Assembly: GCA_003008705.1 (NCBI GenBank)
Contig: PDUO01000011.1
Location: 301,956-365,955, forward strand
Direction: 5' to 3'
Length of the DNA: 64,000 bases
Origin: Pezicula radicicola
Taxonomy: Eukaryota; Ascomycota; Leotiomycetes; Helotiales; Dermateaceae
Below the pieces are notes generated by a model that ran no database searches, was not told the DNA's origin, and saw only the letters and a program-made list of their open reading frames with translations. Both the position numbers and the translations under genes were made by a program. Below are positions 25,348-35,869 of this stretch, one piece after another; the stretch's first letter is position 1; every line of letters starts with the position of its first letter.

Positions 25348-26363
25348 TTTCTCCTCCAAATAATCATCAATCGTGTATCTATTCTCCTCCTACATCGGAA
25401 ACAAGGAACACAATTCAAATACGGTGTCGCAGCTCTAATCACGGCAATCGACATATTAGTATACTGCATCTGGATACCAGCACAACTTCAGATCTCAGAA
25501 AAGTATACCCACATCAATAACGTATGGGACCGTTGTGAGAAAATTATATACCTCCTTGTCAATGCAGCAATTAACTTCTATTTCATGCGTATCGTGCAAG
25601 AGAACTTAGTCTCTAGCGGCTTGACGAAATATGTGAGTCTGGTGAGATTTAATCGGTCGATCATCATCTTGTCTCTCAGCATGGATGTTCTCATCATCGC
25701 TATGACGAGTTTACATAACTCTTTCGTGTAAGTATACTATCAAAAACACTTTCAAAAAAGAGATACTGACGACTACTCTAGCTACATGCAATTCCATCCC
25801 CTCGCCTACATCGTCAAACTCAATATCGAGATATCAATGGCCGATCTAATCAGTAAAGTAGCACGACAAGATCAAAACGACGTCCACAGTTCAGAACACC
25901 AATATGTTTAGTCGGAAGGAACATTCAAATGAAAAAAGGAAAAGGGTACACAAAAGAACGTCATGACTTCAAGTCAAGCCAAAAGAACAACCATGCCAAC
26001 CAAAACAGGAACAGGTGATGAAATATCCGATGACGGACTTTCTCTCGAATTACAAGAGATTACGAAGGGTAGAGGTGGTGGTACTAATCAACGAGATATG
26101 AGAGCAGTTGGGACTGTTAAAAGGGATATTATCCTTCTTCAAGTTCTAATATCGACATGGCTGTTTATACTACTCGAGAAGTACGCATTGAGGTTGAGAG
26201 TGCGCCAAATACTGGTGGCGGTGGTAGTAGTATTGGGGAAGGTTTTGATAATGAAGGATCCAGAAAGGGGGACGATGATACGAGGCCTTTGAGGAATAAC
26301 AATAATGCCTTAGACGGTGGGAAGAAGGCGATGGGGATTTACACTAAGGTTTGGGGAGTTTGA
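25348..26363 (+). pseudogene. Decayed C-terminal half of a fungal seven-TM membrane protein
   Basis: From 25348 the frame reads helices of a conserved ascomycete integral membrane family: IIINRVSILLL, then ILVYCIWIPAQLQISEKY, then LTKYVSLVRFNRS, a normal 54-bp intron (25728-25781), then YMQFHPLAYIVKLNIE. The reading frame is closed by TAA at 25345, TAG at 25909 and TGA at 25930. Each is one C-to-T step from CAA, CAG or CGA. After the last stop the same frame continues as a polar tail (MTSSQAKRTT..) until about 26140. There a change of frame is needed to reach VYTTREVRIEVE, which resembles the family's C-terminal tail. No N-terminal helices are found upstream. I infer a dead, 5'-truncated copy. 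Confidence 0.65.
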
Positions 26364-26550
26364 TGGAACCTAGAAAGATTGTAAGTCGTGTTTCGAAAAA
26401 GCATCTTTTGTATGAAATTTTGTGTAGATTGTAATTAGACGTGATAAATTGATTGGATACCCCTAAACCCTACTTTGATCTAAATCGAGTCAGAGTCTCA
26501 GCCCGAACTATCAATCCACTAATTATTCTTAACAAGCTTTCTGCGAAGCT

Positions 26551-27176
26551 TTAATAAACATTTTTCCTAATCCAGACCTCAATGCTCGCTAGAATCTGAG
26601 CAGCATCAGCCAATTCACCAACATTTCTAAGATCACCAGGCTTATCCAGCCCGGAAAACTTTCCCGTTGTCAGAGCTCCTTGAATGGGCTCTAATCGTCT
26701 CTGCGTTCCGGATCCATCATGTTGTAGGATCGCATACAATGGACCAGCTGCGAGAACACCGAAGCCGTAGCCTTTTTGTGTTACGTTAGTCTTTATCTCT
26801 TTTCTGACTACTCAATGATCCAAGTACCACGTAGAGGAGACATGGTTCTCCTCACCTCTTGGGTAAAAAAGGGCACCTATAGAAACGAAAACATACCTCT
26901 CGTACCATGTGCCATAATATCCTTCAAATAACCAATAACCTGAGGAGCATCACTCTGAAAGCTAGCTTGCTTCCCGGCTTTCTTACCCTCTAACGCGAAA
27001 ACGGCTTTACTTCCCTGGACACGGATTACGAAGAGGTCACCGCGCCGAGAGGTGCTGCTGCGATACTCGGGTGCTATGATGTAGGTTGGGAAGGGGAAGG
27101 CTTGGGAGAGTAGATGGAACCAGACGCCGTTGGTTACGGATTCTTCGACCATTAACTCGATTGCTTGGTCTGCCAT
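26551..27176 (-). CDS. Small conserved-looking protein of unknown function
   Basis: Exons 26897-27176 and 26551-26771 with a 125-bp intron (GTATGT..AAAAG) give 166 residues starting MADQAIELMVEES. The intron splits a Gly codon within HGTRGYGFGVLAAG. The N-terminal half is mixed alpha/beta with a basic strand (GDLFVIRVQGSKAVFALEGKK in pieces), and there is no signal peptide or TM helix. I do not recognise the family. Coding composition is typical of its neighbours, and clean splicing argues for a real gene. It lies between two decayed genes, so transcription should be confirmed. Confidence 0.62.
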
Positions 27177-28081
27177 TTTGGGGTTTACGAGGAGTTGTAG
27201 CTTGGGGAATGGTGTTTAAGGAGGTTGTTTGGAATTTAATTGAATAGCGGAATTAAATTTGAGAGTTAGGAATGATTTTATAGGATTGTTGTGCATGCCG
27301 TTGATATATAGCGAGGGATTGGCAGATGACAGTGAACAGGTAAGCCAACTGCATATTCATGTGATTTCAGCTTACCTATTGAGTGGGTGACAGATTTTAT
27401 TGATGACCCGGAAATAACCGAATACCTAAAATACAATCATTATACGCTTTTCTCTCTCCGGGCCTTTCTGTTTTCCTCTTCTTGGGGGTTGCGCATGTTT
27501 TGAATCAAGGGCCGTTAAAAATAGGGCTAGATGTTAAGTTAAGCGAGCCGTTGCATCCAACAGCGCTTCAACACTTCGAGGCCCTGCATATCTAGCCATG
27601 CATCTTATTTTCCTTTAATTCTAATGAAACCCATATTAAGCGTATTTTTGCACTCTTGATGTGACGTTCTAGAAGGTAAAATTTGGGTCGGCTTTTAATT
27701 TGTTTACTCAATACGTAGCTTTGCAAGAGTGCTGGAATCGAAGGTACTATGGCTTTGGAATAATTATAGGAAGGATTGTGAGATGAAGTGAGGTGTTACA
27801 GGCATGGCAAGATAATCTTGTGATAATAGTCTCAGTCCTGTCAGTCCTCGATTTCAAAGTTGGCCATATTCGAAATTTGTTACTTTGTCTCCCGCTAACA
27901 TAAGATATGGACGATAGCGGGCTGGCGTTGCGCGTTTTCGTGGAAGCAAAAAAGATTAAGGGGTCATTAATCATAGCATATTAACATCTTAACTGCACGA
28001 TATTTCTATTAACTCATAAATGCCCTAGCAAGAAATCTAACCACCGATCGCCTCAAAAACACCATCTTCTACCATGCACCT
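27177..28081. other. Intergenic region between a small gene and a decayed gene
   Basis: No gene. It contains the second copy (about 27508-27548) of the short repeat also present near 5706-5745. Confidence 0.5.
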
Positions 28082-28817
28082 CTACCGGCCGGGCAATTCA
28101 CTGGTTAGCACAACATTCGTATCCTTAGTACCTATCTCCGTAGGCGATTCAGAAGGCTGCTGCCCCAATTGTGGTTGTACTTGGTTCATATAAGGTGGTA
28201 AGCTCGCGGTTCTAGATTCGTATTTCTGTTGTTTGGCTTTCACTATTCGCTTCTGCTGGATCTAAATGATTGCAACGAGACCACCGACTACGATTAGAGC
28301 TAGTGGGTTCCTACACCGACACCGACCTTTGCTGCGTCCGTAAGGCCTGGAGACGGGGATTCTGTAGCTGCACTTGAAGAGATAGTTGCTTGACTAATTG
28401 TGCCGGCTATGGCGCTAGCAGCAAAAATGCTCTCATTAAATGTTATTATAGATGATGAACTAGTCGGAGTGAAAGAAGAAGTCGAAGATGACGTAGAACT
28501 AGCTGTGCTAACAGTAGTTGTAGGGCTGGCAACAAGTAACCCTTCATCGTTCAAAAACTGTCCGGTTCCATCTCCACAACAACTCGGGTCATTATTACAA
28601 CAAAGCTTCCATCCTCACAGACCGTCACCAGTGGTAAGATACCCTTTGATACCGTGGTCTCGTCCGCTTGAACGAAAAAGACGCCGAGAGTTAAGAACAG
28701 GAGGATAAAAATTATGATATGCCGAGCCAGTCGAAGAGAATAGAACGGGAGGAAAGCGAACAAGCAAATATAAAGACTGCAGAAAGGCAAGGAACGAGGG
28801 ATAATGAAAATAGGCAT
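28082..28817 (-). pseudogene. Frameshifted Ser/Thr-rich single-TM surface protein (sensor-like)
   Basis: Reading from ATG 28817 gives a hydrophobic leader (MPIFIIPRSLPFCSLYIC..) and a second hydrophobic run ending VFFVQADE, then VCEDGSF. A one-base shift then restores a Cys module (CCNNDPSCCGDGTGQF) and a long Ser/Thr stretch. A second one-base shift near 28310 restores a TM helix (NPLALIVVGGLVAII), then one in-frame TAG, then a cytoplasmic tail rich in Gln/Pro ending SELPGR. The layout (leader, Cys motif, Ser/Thr stalk, one TM, basic tail) is that of fungal cell-surface sensor or Mid2-like proteins. Both shifts fall at short homopolymers, so a sequencing cause is possible; the TAG is harder to explain that way. 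Confidence 0.55.
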
Positions 28818-29500
28818 CTTATTCACAACACTTCGTGCAAGAAGGCAGTATGAACAAGAGGAAATCACAGTATACTGGCACCATACGATAATGGATCAAA
28901 CAGACTGTACCGCTCAACGTCCAACACAAACTCCTGTCCTTGAAACCACTGAGTGCACAGCGTGCAGAAAAATCCAACAATTTTCATGGGGTTTAAGACG
29001 AAAGAGTATATTGAGAGTACAAGGCCATTTGGAGGAGCCGGTACCTTGTTAAAGTCCAGTCGTCGCTATGTATATGTGTTGGTCAAGGGTACGATTGATC
29101 ACTCAGCAAATCAAGCATTTTGCGCAGCTCCAGCAGTCCCCGCCAACCGAGCTGTCGGGCCAATTTGGCGCCCGGAGCAGCGCAGTGGCAGCCAACGAAG
29201 CTTCCTTCAGGCGCGTAAGTGGCGCATGAAACGCTTAACACACCCTATAATCGGCAGCTGCAGGCCTGTAGCACGCGACCAGGCTCCTCGGACGGAAGTA
29301 CTTCGTACCTCGCAGCCTGACAATCATTACCTGGATAGCCCAGTAATCTAGTAATTTGGGTCAGACGTGGTGGTTCCACCACTGTAAGTAGTCGTAATCA
29401 GACGAGGACAAGGTCTTCTCACCCTGGGCTTGGCCCTGGGGTTTTGGGGGATGGTCCCAGCCTTACTATTATTGGCATTATTCCTCCCCTACTTCGTAAA
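28818..29500. other. Unassigned region with a GC-richer block
   Basis: No gene. About 29110-29340 is clearly more GC-rich than its surroundings and reads as no protein; it could be an old insertion. From 29420 one arm of an imperfect inverted repeat begins (CCCTGGGCTTGGCCCTGG). Confidence 0.45.
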
Positions 29501-29502
29501 TA

Positions 29503-29522
29503 GAGGTTATTTAGTGGGCTGC
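29503..29522 (+). repeat. Mariner left terminal inverted repeat
   Basis: GAGGTTATTTAGTGGGCTGC, the exact reverse complement of 30607-30626. Confidence 0.9.
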
Positions 29523-30606
29523 GGGTCTCATAATACCAGGGCCAGAGCCAGGGTCTTGAGCCAATTAGAAGAGTGCCAAGAATACCAGAATAGCTAGAAC
29601 AGTAGGGGAAATACCATGGTTTTACATACATAACCTCTCTAGTGCCGGCAGAAAAACTCACCACACCCCTATTTATGACATATATTCCTTACATTATCCC
29701 TTAAATTGAAGAACCGCTTTTGATTGGGTAACACTAAGGAAAATTCGAGAGAAATATAGGTACACTTTAAAGCAAATCGATCTTGCTACATATTGCTAGA
29801 CTCTGACAAAGAAGGGTAGATGTGGCCAGAAATCGAAGATCGAAAAGCCAAAGAGACAGGAGATGGTGAACTGGCTTTTAGCCTCGCCGTTTTCGGACGA
29901 TCCTGCGATAATGGAATTCCGGGTTCAATTCGCTGAAGAAGGCTTAACTTGGACGCTAGAAAGGCTTAAAGAATAGGTGTTTTTAGACGAAGTCTGGACA
30001 TATAGAGGGGCCTTTACCTAGTCGTATGTGATGGTTCTTATTGAGGGTGAGAAGGAGGATATACAACGAGATCGTATACGCTAGGTTGTGTTTAATACAA
30101 ATACTTAAAGAGGGTCCAGTAACGTTCTGGGAGAAGGAATGGGGATCGATGGATTCAAGAAAGTATAACCTTATTGTTCTTTCGAAGATTTAGGCTTAGT
30201 TTAAAGCAGAAAGAGCTCGTGAAATTCGACTAGTTTGGCTCTATCGACGCAACCTTCCTACAATTGCATAGCTACCTTATTCTCCCGATTTAAACCTAAT
30301 AGAGTATATTTGGAGTTGGATGAAGAGTATATACAAAGCAAATACTTTAAGGTTTACTACGACCCTTCAAAGATTAGTTTAGAGGAATTACGGGCTATTA
30401 TTTGGGAGGCTTAGGAGGTAGTACTAGAGGCGTATATTTAGAAGCTCTTTGATTTATAGTATAATTGATGTCGGGCTATAATTAAAGCTAGAGGTGGCCC
30501 TACAAAATACTAGGGAAATAGAGATATCTGTTATTTTTATACATTCCGAATAAGTGAGCGGTGAAGCGTGTGTCGGCTACATAAAACCCTGGTAATACGA
30601 CTCTTA

Positions 30607-30626
30607 GCAGCCCACTAAATAACCTC
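30607..30626 (-). repeat. Mariner right terminal inverted repeat
   Basis: GCAGCCCACTAAATAACCTC, the exact reverse complement of 29503-29522, followed by TA. Confidence 0.9.
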
Positions 30627-30882
30627 TATATAGGGGAGGGGAGGGGAGAATAGGAGCCCGTCACTTAAAGAGTACGAATCCACTACGAATACCATGTGAG
30701 TACCCTGTTAGATTTAACCACCATACTTCTTCTGTCGCCGTTTTGTCGTACCTGATCTCTCGTTGTTTATTCTTCTCTTCCGTCATTATTGTCGACATCC
30801 TCCGTACCACATATATCTTGGCGTCGACCTGTTTCTTGCACGTCTTGTTTTCTTATCTCTCCTTTTCTCTTATTTGTATATC

Positions 30883-32010
30883 ATGAAAACCTCTGCAATG
30901 ATGGGAACAGCTGCCCCAGGCAAGAGGCAGTTCCTTGCTTGGAGGACGATGTTCATATTGGGCTTACTCCTCGTTTTCTACTATATGTTAGTAGTTCTGT
31001 ACCATTTTATTTCATCTCCTAGGCCCCACGAACTATTCTAATCGCATTTCCACAGTTCCTGGACGACTCTACAAACCTCCCTACCTGAGAATTACGGCTA
31101 CGGCACGCAGACACTTCACTTCGCAGACAAACCTACTACACCAGAATGTCCTCCTCCGCCACCACCTCCACCACCTCCATCACCATACGACGAAACAAAG
31201 GTCGCATTCCTCGTCGAGACAAGACCGCTCCCTCACCTCCCCGCGCTCTTTGTACATATGACTACCGTGGTACCACCAGAATGGACATTCAGATTCATGG
31301 GATCACAGGTAGCAATTGATTTCATGCGGTCATCCAAACCCATCGAACGACTAGAAGCATCAGGAAAACTTCAACTCCTCCCAGTACCCTCAAATTATTC
31401 CGTTACGAGCCGCGAGGCCATAAGCCAAATGTTCACAGATCCTCACCTCTACAGCGATATCCTCGCACCAGCCGAACATTTATTAGTTTTCCAACCAGAT
31501 AGCATCTTCTGTGCGAATGCACCAACCAGCGTAAACGATTTCCTCGCGTGGGATTGGATCGGTGCGCCGTGGGCGGTAAATGCAAAATATGGCGGTAATG
31601 GAGGGTTGAGTTTACGGAAAGTGAGCAAGATATTGAACGTGCTAAGGAATCAAACCAGACGTATTAGCGATCCGGAGTTGGAAGATCTCTGGCTAAGTAG
31701 GAGAATTTCGCTTCTGAATGATGCTACTATTCCTCATGCGAATCAGAGCAAGACCTTTAGTGTAGAAAGTGTTTGGTACGACAGGCCTTTGGGATATCAT
31801 ATCGGCTGGTTGGGTGTGCATCACCCGCAGGTAAGTTTTCTCGTCTCATGTCTTGATGCGCTTGGGCGAAATAAGATTTGGCACTGACTGCTCGACTAGA
31901 TTTGGGATGATAAGAAGCAGGTTGATCACATCATGAAATATTGTCCAGAGGTGAAAATGATTCTTGGTATGACGTTGGCAAACGACAAGCCAAGCGGCGT
32001 TACCCGCTGA
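30883..32010 (+). CDS. DUF5672 family type II membrane protein
   Basis: Exons 30883-30986, 31056-31830 and 31900-32010 (introns 69 bp with GTTAGT donor, and 69 bp with GTAAGT donor) give 329 residues. A single TM helix (FILGLLLVFYY, about residues 24-34) follows a short basic N-terminus, which suggests type II orientation in the Golgi or ER. A Pro-run spacer (CPPPPPPPPPP) comes next. The lumenal domain contains LLVFQPDSIFCANAP, WDWIGAPW and GGNGGLSLR, hallmarks of the DUF5672 family, which resembles glycosyltransferases; the acceptor is unknown. The gene starts only 255 bp from the mariner relic. The ATG at 30883 is the first ATG in a frame that is open further upstream only from TTG. Confidence 0.85.
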
Positions 32011-32834
32011 ACGTCCTATTTATATCCTAGATGATCAAACCGTGCCAAGGAATCCATCGGATGGACCGAAACTCTCCTTGGCTAACTTTCGAGAAGAGGA
32101 GGATGATGAATGAGCAAAATCTGACAGGCTTTCAATAATTGGAGCCGCCTTCCTCGATTTCGAAGAGTATACGCCAAAGACGAACAGGAGGAACAGTGGT
32201 CAGTATTGTTCAATCTCGATACTTTTTTCTGCTAGTAGAGCAAGAAATACAAGCAACGACAGCGAACCGCAGTCTTGCTAAAGGCACATTGAGCCATGTT
32301 TTCATTAAGGATTTGTCCAGTCTTGCCAGCACTGGAGATGCTTGTATATAACGGGGAAAAAAGAAGAAAAGGAACGTAGTTTGTGTAAGACGAAGAGATC
32401 GTCTAAACATGTATCAATTATCATGCCGAGCTGCTGGCATAAAAGAACTTTCAATCAATGAGAATTGATGACAATTAGGTTTTTGCTCGTGCTGGGGATG
32501 TGATCAATATATTATTTTGGACGTGCTGTGGTGGTTGCTTGAGATGCTACTGCACACCAAAGGATATATATTAAATACAAAACACGATACAAGAGAGAAC
32601 ACATTGGTATCATAAAATAGAACGCTAACTCCTCTGCCCATGATGTGTTATCTTTGATCCTTAGCTGAATGTATAATCCAATACAGACTTTTACAATGAA
32701 TCCGCAACCAATTACTTGGCGTAGTCTGTTGCACCTTCCTGGCCTTGGCTGTCCAAAGCGGAGGATGCTTTTGACGTTGGCCATTATCTAAAACCTCAAA
32801 ACTAATGGTCGTCTAACCGTTTCGTAACTGTAAC
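32011..32834. other. Intergenic between convergent DUF5672 and CENP-C genes
   Basis: No well-supported gene apart from the doubtful small ORF listed separately. Confidence 0.5.
32512..32784 (-). CDS. Doubtful 90-residue ORF with two hydrophobic helices
   Basis: It starts with ATG 50 bp after the CENP-C stop on the same strand. It encodes a basic N-terminus (MANVKSILRFGQPRPGR), then IGCGFIVKVCIGLYIQL and FYFMIPMCSLLYRVLYLIYI, which could be two TM helices. It may equally be 3' UTR of CENP-C. No family recognised. Confidence 0.2.
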   Translation of the reverse strand: MANVKSILRFGQPRPGRCNRLRQVIGCGFIVKVCIGLYIQLRIKDNTSWAEELAFYFMIPMCSLLYRVLYLIYILWCAVASQATTTARPK

Positions 32835-34876
32835 TCACGCCGATGCCTCCGAGTTACCGGCTTCAACTTCATTACCCTGAGAGAAGAATATCCTCGCCGG
32901 CTTGTCGTAATCATTTGTAATACTGTAAAAATTTCCTGAAATTGCCGAGTCAGTTTTCGAATTAGATTCACATACAACAATCAAAAGAAAACATACCTCG
33001 GGGAACCTGCCACATCCCACCCTTTCCAATCCGGAAAACATTGTCATTGACACTGACCTCTACTCTACCATAGTGCACGAAGAAAGCCATCTGCATTTTT
33101 CTAGAGTTCTTTGGCTTCTTAACGGCGCCGGAGGGTAGGTCTACCATACCAGATCCAAAGAATGGTAGAGTCAAAGTCTTCGCAAACTTGAAGGTTGCGC
33201 CTGCAATCTCTCTTGTGATGATAGCTGCAGATGACAGAGCTAGCTCTTCTTCCTTGTCCATTGTTTCTTGTCCAAGAGGATCCTGAGGATCCCATTCTCG
33301 AATTTCACCAACGATTCTCCCAGGTTCAACTTCCCATGGCTCTATCTCGTCGTCATCTTCGGAATCAGATTCCGCAGCTCGTTTCTTGCTCTTCTTTCCT
33401 CGTTTGTGACTCTTCTTTGCTCCAGCGTTGGCCACTGATTCTTCAGTCCGAACAACTTCCTTAATAGCTGGTAGCAGGAATTTTGAATAGCCATCCGTGG
33501 CTTCTTCTGCCTCATCCCATTCAACTCTTTCACCTCTCCAGTATGCAAGTGGCTTAATCGAGTTACGTCCCGAACGGGTCTGCTGGAATCCACCAGCAAC
33601 ACCTGGTGTCTCGCGTCGAAGAATAACCAAACCACGGTTGTTCTTTGGCATAGGGGGACCGCGTGTAACCTCAGGAGAGTCAGCCTCTGAAATGACAGGT
33701 AACTTTTGTTTCCGGCCTGCTGGTTTGGTGGACTTCTGTTTAGAGGCTTCGGACACCTTTGCCGCCTTTTCAACAACATTGTCTGATTTCTTTGGCCTCC
33801 CAGACTTGCTCTTACTTGGTGCCTTTGCTGTCTCCAGAGTTTCTGCGGGCCCTTCAAGAGAGTGCCGACCGGATCTTCGCCTTTTTGTTGGCCTATCCTC
33901 CTCAACCTGCTCTTTGTCCTGGGTCTCAACTTGCTCCTCGACCTCATCTGAAACAGTTTTCGGCTTTGCTGCGGGCCGGCCTCGGCCTCGTTTTGGGACA
34001 GGTTCGACAGGCTCGGATGCTGTTGTTTTCCTCTTTCGGCCTGCTTTTGTAGGAAGTTCTGGCTCAGGTTCAGATCCATCCGCTACTTCTGATTCTTCAT
34101 TCGGTTCCTCGGGGCCCTCCTCGTTATACTCGACCTGCTGCAACGAATCCTCTCCATTTTCAGTGTCTGCATATTTCTCCATTTGATCGGTTTCGTCATC
34201 CTCGTTTTCGTTGGCAGGAGGGGATAACCGTGTTCCATTGACCGGGTGTGAAAGCGCCCTTCTATCCCTAGCACTCGGATTCGGCAGAGACTCCTCGTGA
34301 GAACTCTGATCATAGTCGTCCCCATTGACTGAGAAATCAAGTCTTCGGACAACGGAGGGTCGAGTAGGAGAGGACCGAGGATCATAGCCTGGATTTCGCC
34401 GAGCTGGGGATTGTAGATATGTCTTGATCGGAGATTTGGAACGCGGTGGTGGTAATCGCATATTCGCTCGTTTTCGTTCTGTAAGCAAATCTTGGGGCTC
34501 TGGGACGGTACCTGATCACACGGTTAGTCCAGTTCGTGGACGCAAACAAGTATGATGGATTCGACATACTGTCATTCATATCCATGTCTTCGGAACTTGA
34601 TAGTGTCGCGTTGCCATTGGCGCCATTGGTCTTATGCGTAGACCTGCTGCTCTTTGGCGCGGGCTTTGCTGGTGAGGAAAAGAGGCCGTCTATGGGTTCC
34701 AAGCCATGTTCATCTCGAATTCCTTTATCTGGAACTGTAACTCCGGTTTTCCTGAATCGCGTCAACTTCGATAACAACTCTTTCTATCATGCCACTCACC
34801 TCCCCTTGACCCCAAGATCAAACAAATACTGATTTTCGCGTGGCTGACGCCTTGCTGCTGCGTCTGCTGGTGCCAT
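32835..34876 (-). CDS. MIF2: CENP-C/Mif2 inner kinetochore protein
   Basis: Exons 34800-34876, 34570-34751, 32997-34511 and 32835-32935 (introns 48, 58 and 61 bp) give 624 residues. The N-terminus (ENQYLFDLGVKGRKTG) is the conserved segment that binds the Mis12 complex. A long acidic and basic disordered middle carries an AT-hook-like KRGRGRP (about 260-266) and a second GRPKK. The CENP-C motif RSGRNSIKPLAYWRGE lies at about 399-414 and in the family binds the CENP-A nucleosome through its Arg and Tyr/Trp residues. The C-terminal cupin dimerisation domain (about 524-624) ends with VPRG|NFYSITNDYDKPARIFF, restored by the last intron. It acts at centromeric chromatin. The long minus-strand middle exon generates a 229-codon antisense ORF that I regard as a shadow. 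Confidence 0.93.
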
Positions 34877-35869
34877 TTTCTCCTAAAAGCGATGCGCGAC
34901 AGAGGTCAAGCGCGACCTAGGGATTTGTCGCAAAGTGCGTGAATGGTGTCGAGATGATTTTCGGCACTTGATGTTGTTACAATGGAAAATGCTCTGACTG
35001 ACTGAGTCAAGCTGAAGAAGGATAACGCGAAAAGAGAAAGGGCGATATACTAAGGTTACGCGTTGACGGTGTGTGTGGGGTCATGAGTTCGTGGAAAGTC
35101 CAACGGGGATGGAAATTCGAACACCACAACAATAGGATGACTAAGCGGCCTCTAAAATCGCGTTGTTTGGTTCTGGCGTGCGCTCACCACGTCCAGGATT
35201 TTCCACAAAGTCCCTACTCGTATAAGCTGCTCACCTTTACAAAGTCACAATTTGAACTCCTCCGCATGGAACATAGTTGTATTGTCATATTTGATTCCGC
35301 TACGTATGATTAAGTGGTAGAATGTCTCTCAATGCTTCACGGTATTGTACTGTACAAGGCGTATTTCTATATCGAGGCTCAAGGCTCGAGGTGTAGCTTT
35401 TTTGAGGTACACCACTACTAGCCAAAGATTGTGAGCACATGGCTTCAATTGGTCGGTTTCTAAGCCTTTTATACCTCCGGAATTGAATTCCTTGATGATT
35501 GACGCCATACATCCTTCTGGCCTTTACCATATGTCAACTAGTTCAAGTAAAAGTAACTCAGTTCACTTGATTAAGGGTAGCTCACTTGACTTAGACACCG
35601 TAGTACCGGTATGCCTAATGGGAGTAAGTTCAAAGCCTTTAACATGTGCCAAATATCACTTGTAGCATTGTACACAAATCACGACCCGAGTGTGGACATT
35701 TCTTGATTCAAGAAGACTTCGAGGACCCCTAAATTTTAAGCGAGGAGTGAGTGCTAAATCCACTTTAATCCAGGCGCGTCTCCAAACACCACGACGCGTT
35801 TTCCTCGCGAACATAATAGGTACACATCTAACTCACTACTTGACAACTACCCAAAACCCAATCCACACA
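34877..35869. other. Bidirectional region CENP-C / RNase H2A
   Basis: 993 bp between divergent starts. No gene. At 35545-35595 there is one copy of the dispersed CACTTGA/GTAACTCA motif family. Confidence 0.5.

Larger units (their letters stand above)
29503..30626 (+). mobile_element. Inactive Tc1/mariner DNA transposon, complete ends
   Basis: A 1,124-bp element bounded by 20-bp perfect terminal inverted repeats (29503-29522 and 30607-30626) that continue imperfectly to TAnTACCAGGG, and flanked on both sides by the TA dinucleotide expected as target duplication (29501-29502 and 30627-30628). Inside, plus-strand frames recover transposase pieces: FLDEVWTYRGAF (first catalytic Asp), PVTFWEKEWGS, and PYSPDLNLIEYIWSWMK with the last catalytic acidic residue of the DDE_3 fold. 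These pieces are broken by many TAG/TAA stops and frame changes. The base before LPYSPDLN reads TAG where TGG is usual. The protein is not functional; the ends could still be mobilised in trans. Confidence 0.85.

Noticed and set aside
29110..29340. GC-rich block as a possible gene
   Set aside because: No frame gives a protein with features; left as unassigned, perhaps an old insertion.
30763..30882. Hydrophobic 40-residue N-terminal extension of the DUF5672 protein
   Set aside because: Begins at TTG; the first ATG at 30883 leaves a sound type II anchor.
33342..34079. 245-codon minus ORF in a second frame of CENP-C
   Set aside because: Overlaps the CENP-C frame, which has motif support; this frame has none.
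33497..34186. 229-codon plus-strand ORF rich in Ser/Phe
   Set aside because: Exact antisense of the acidic/basic repeats of CENP-C; shadow of biased codons.
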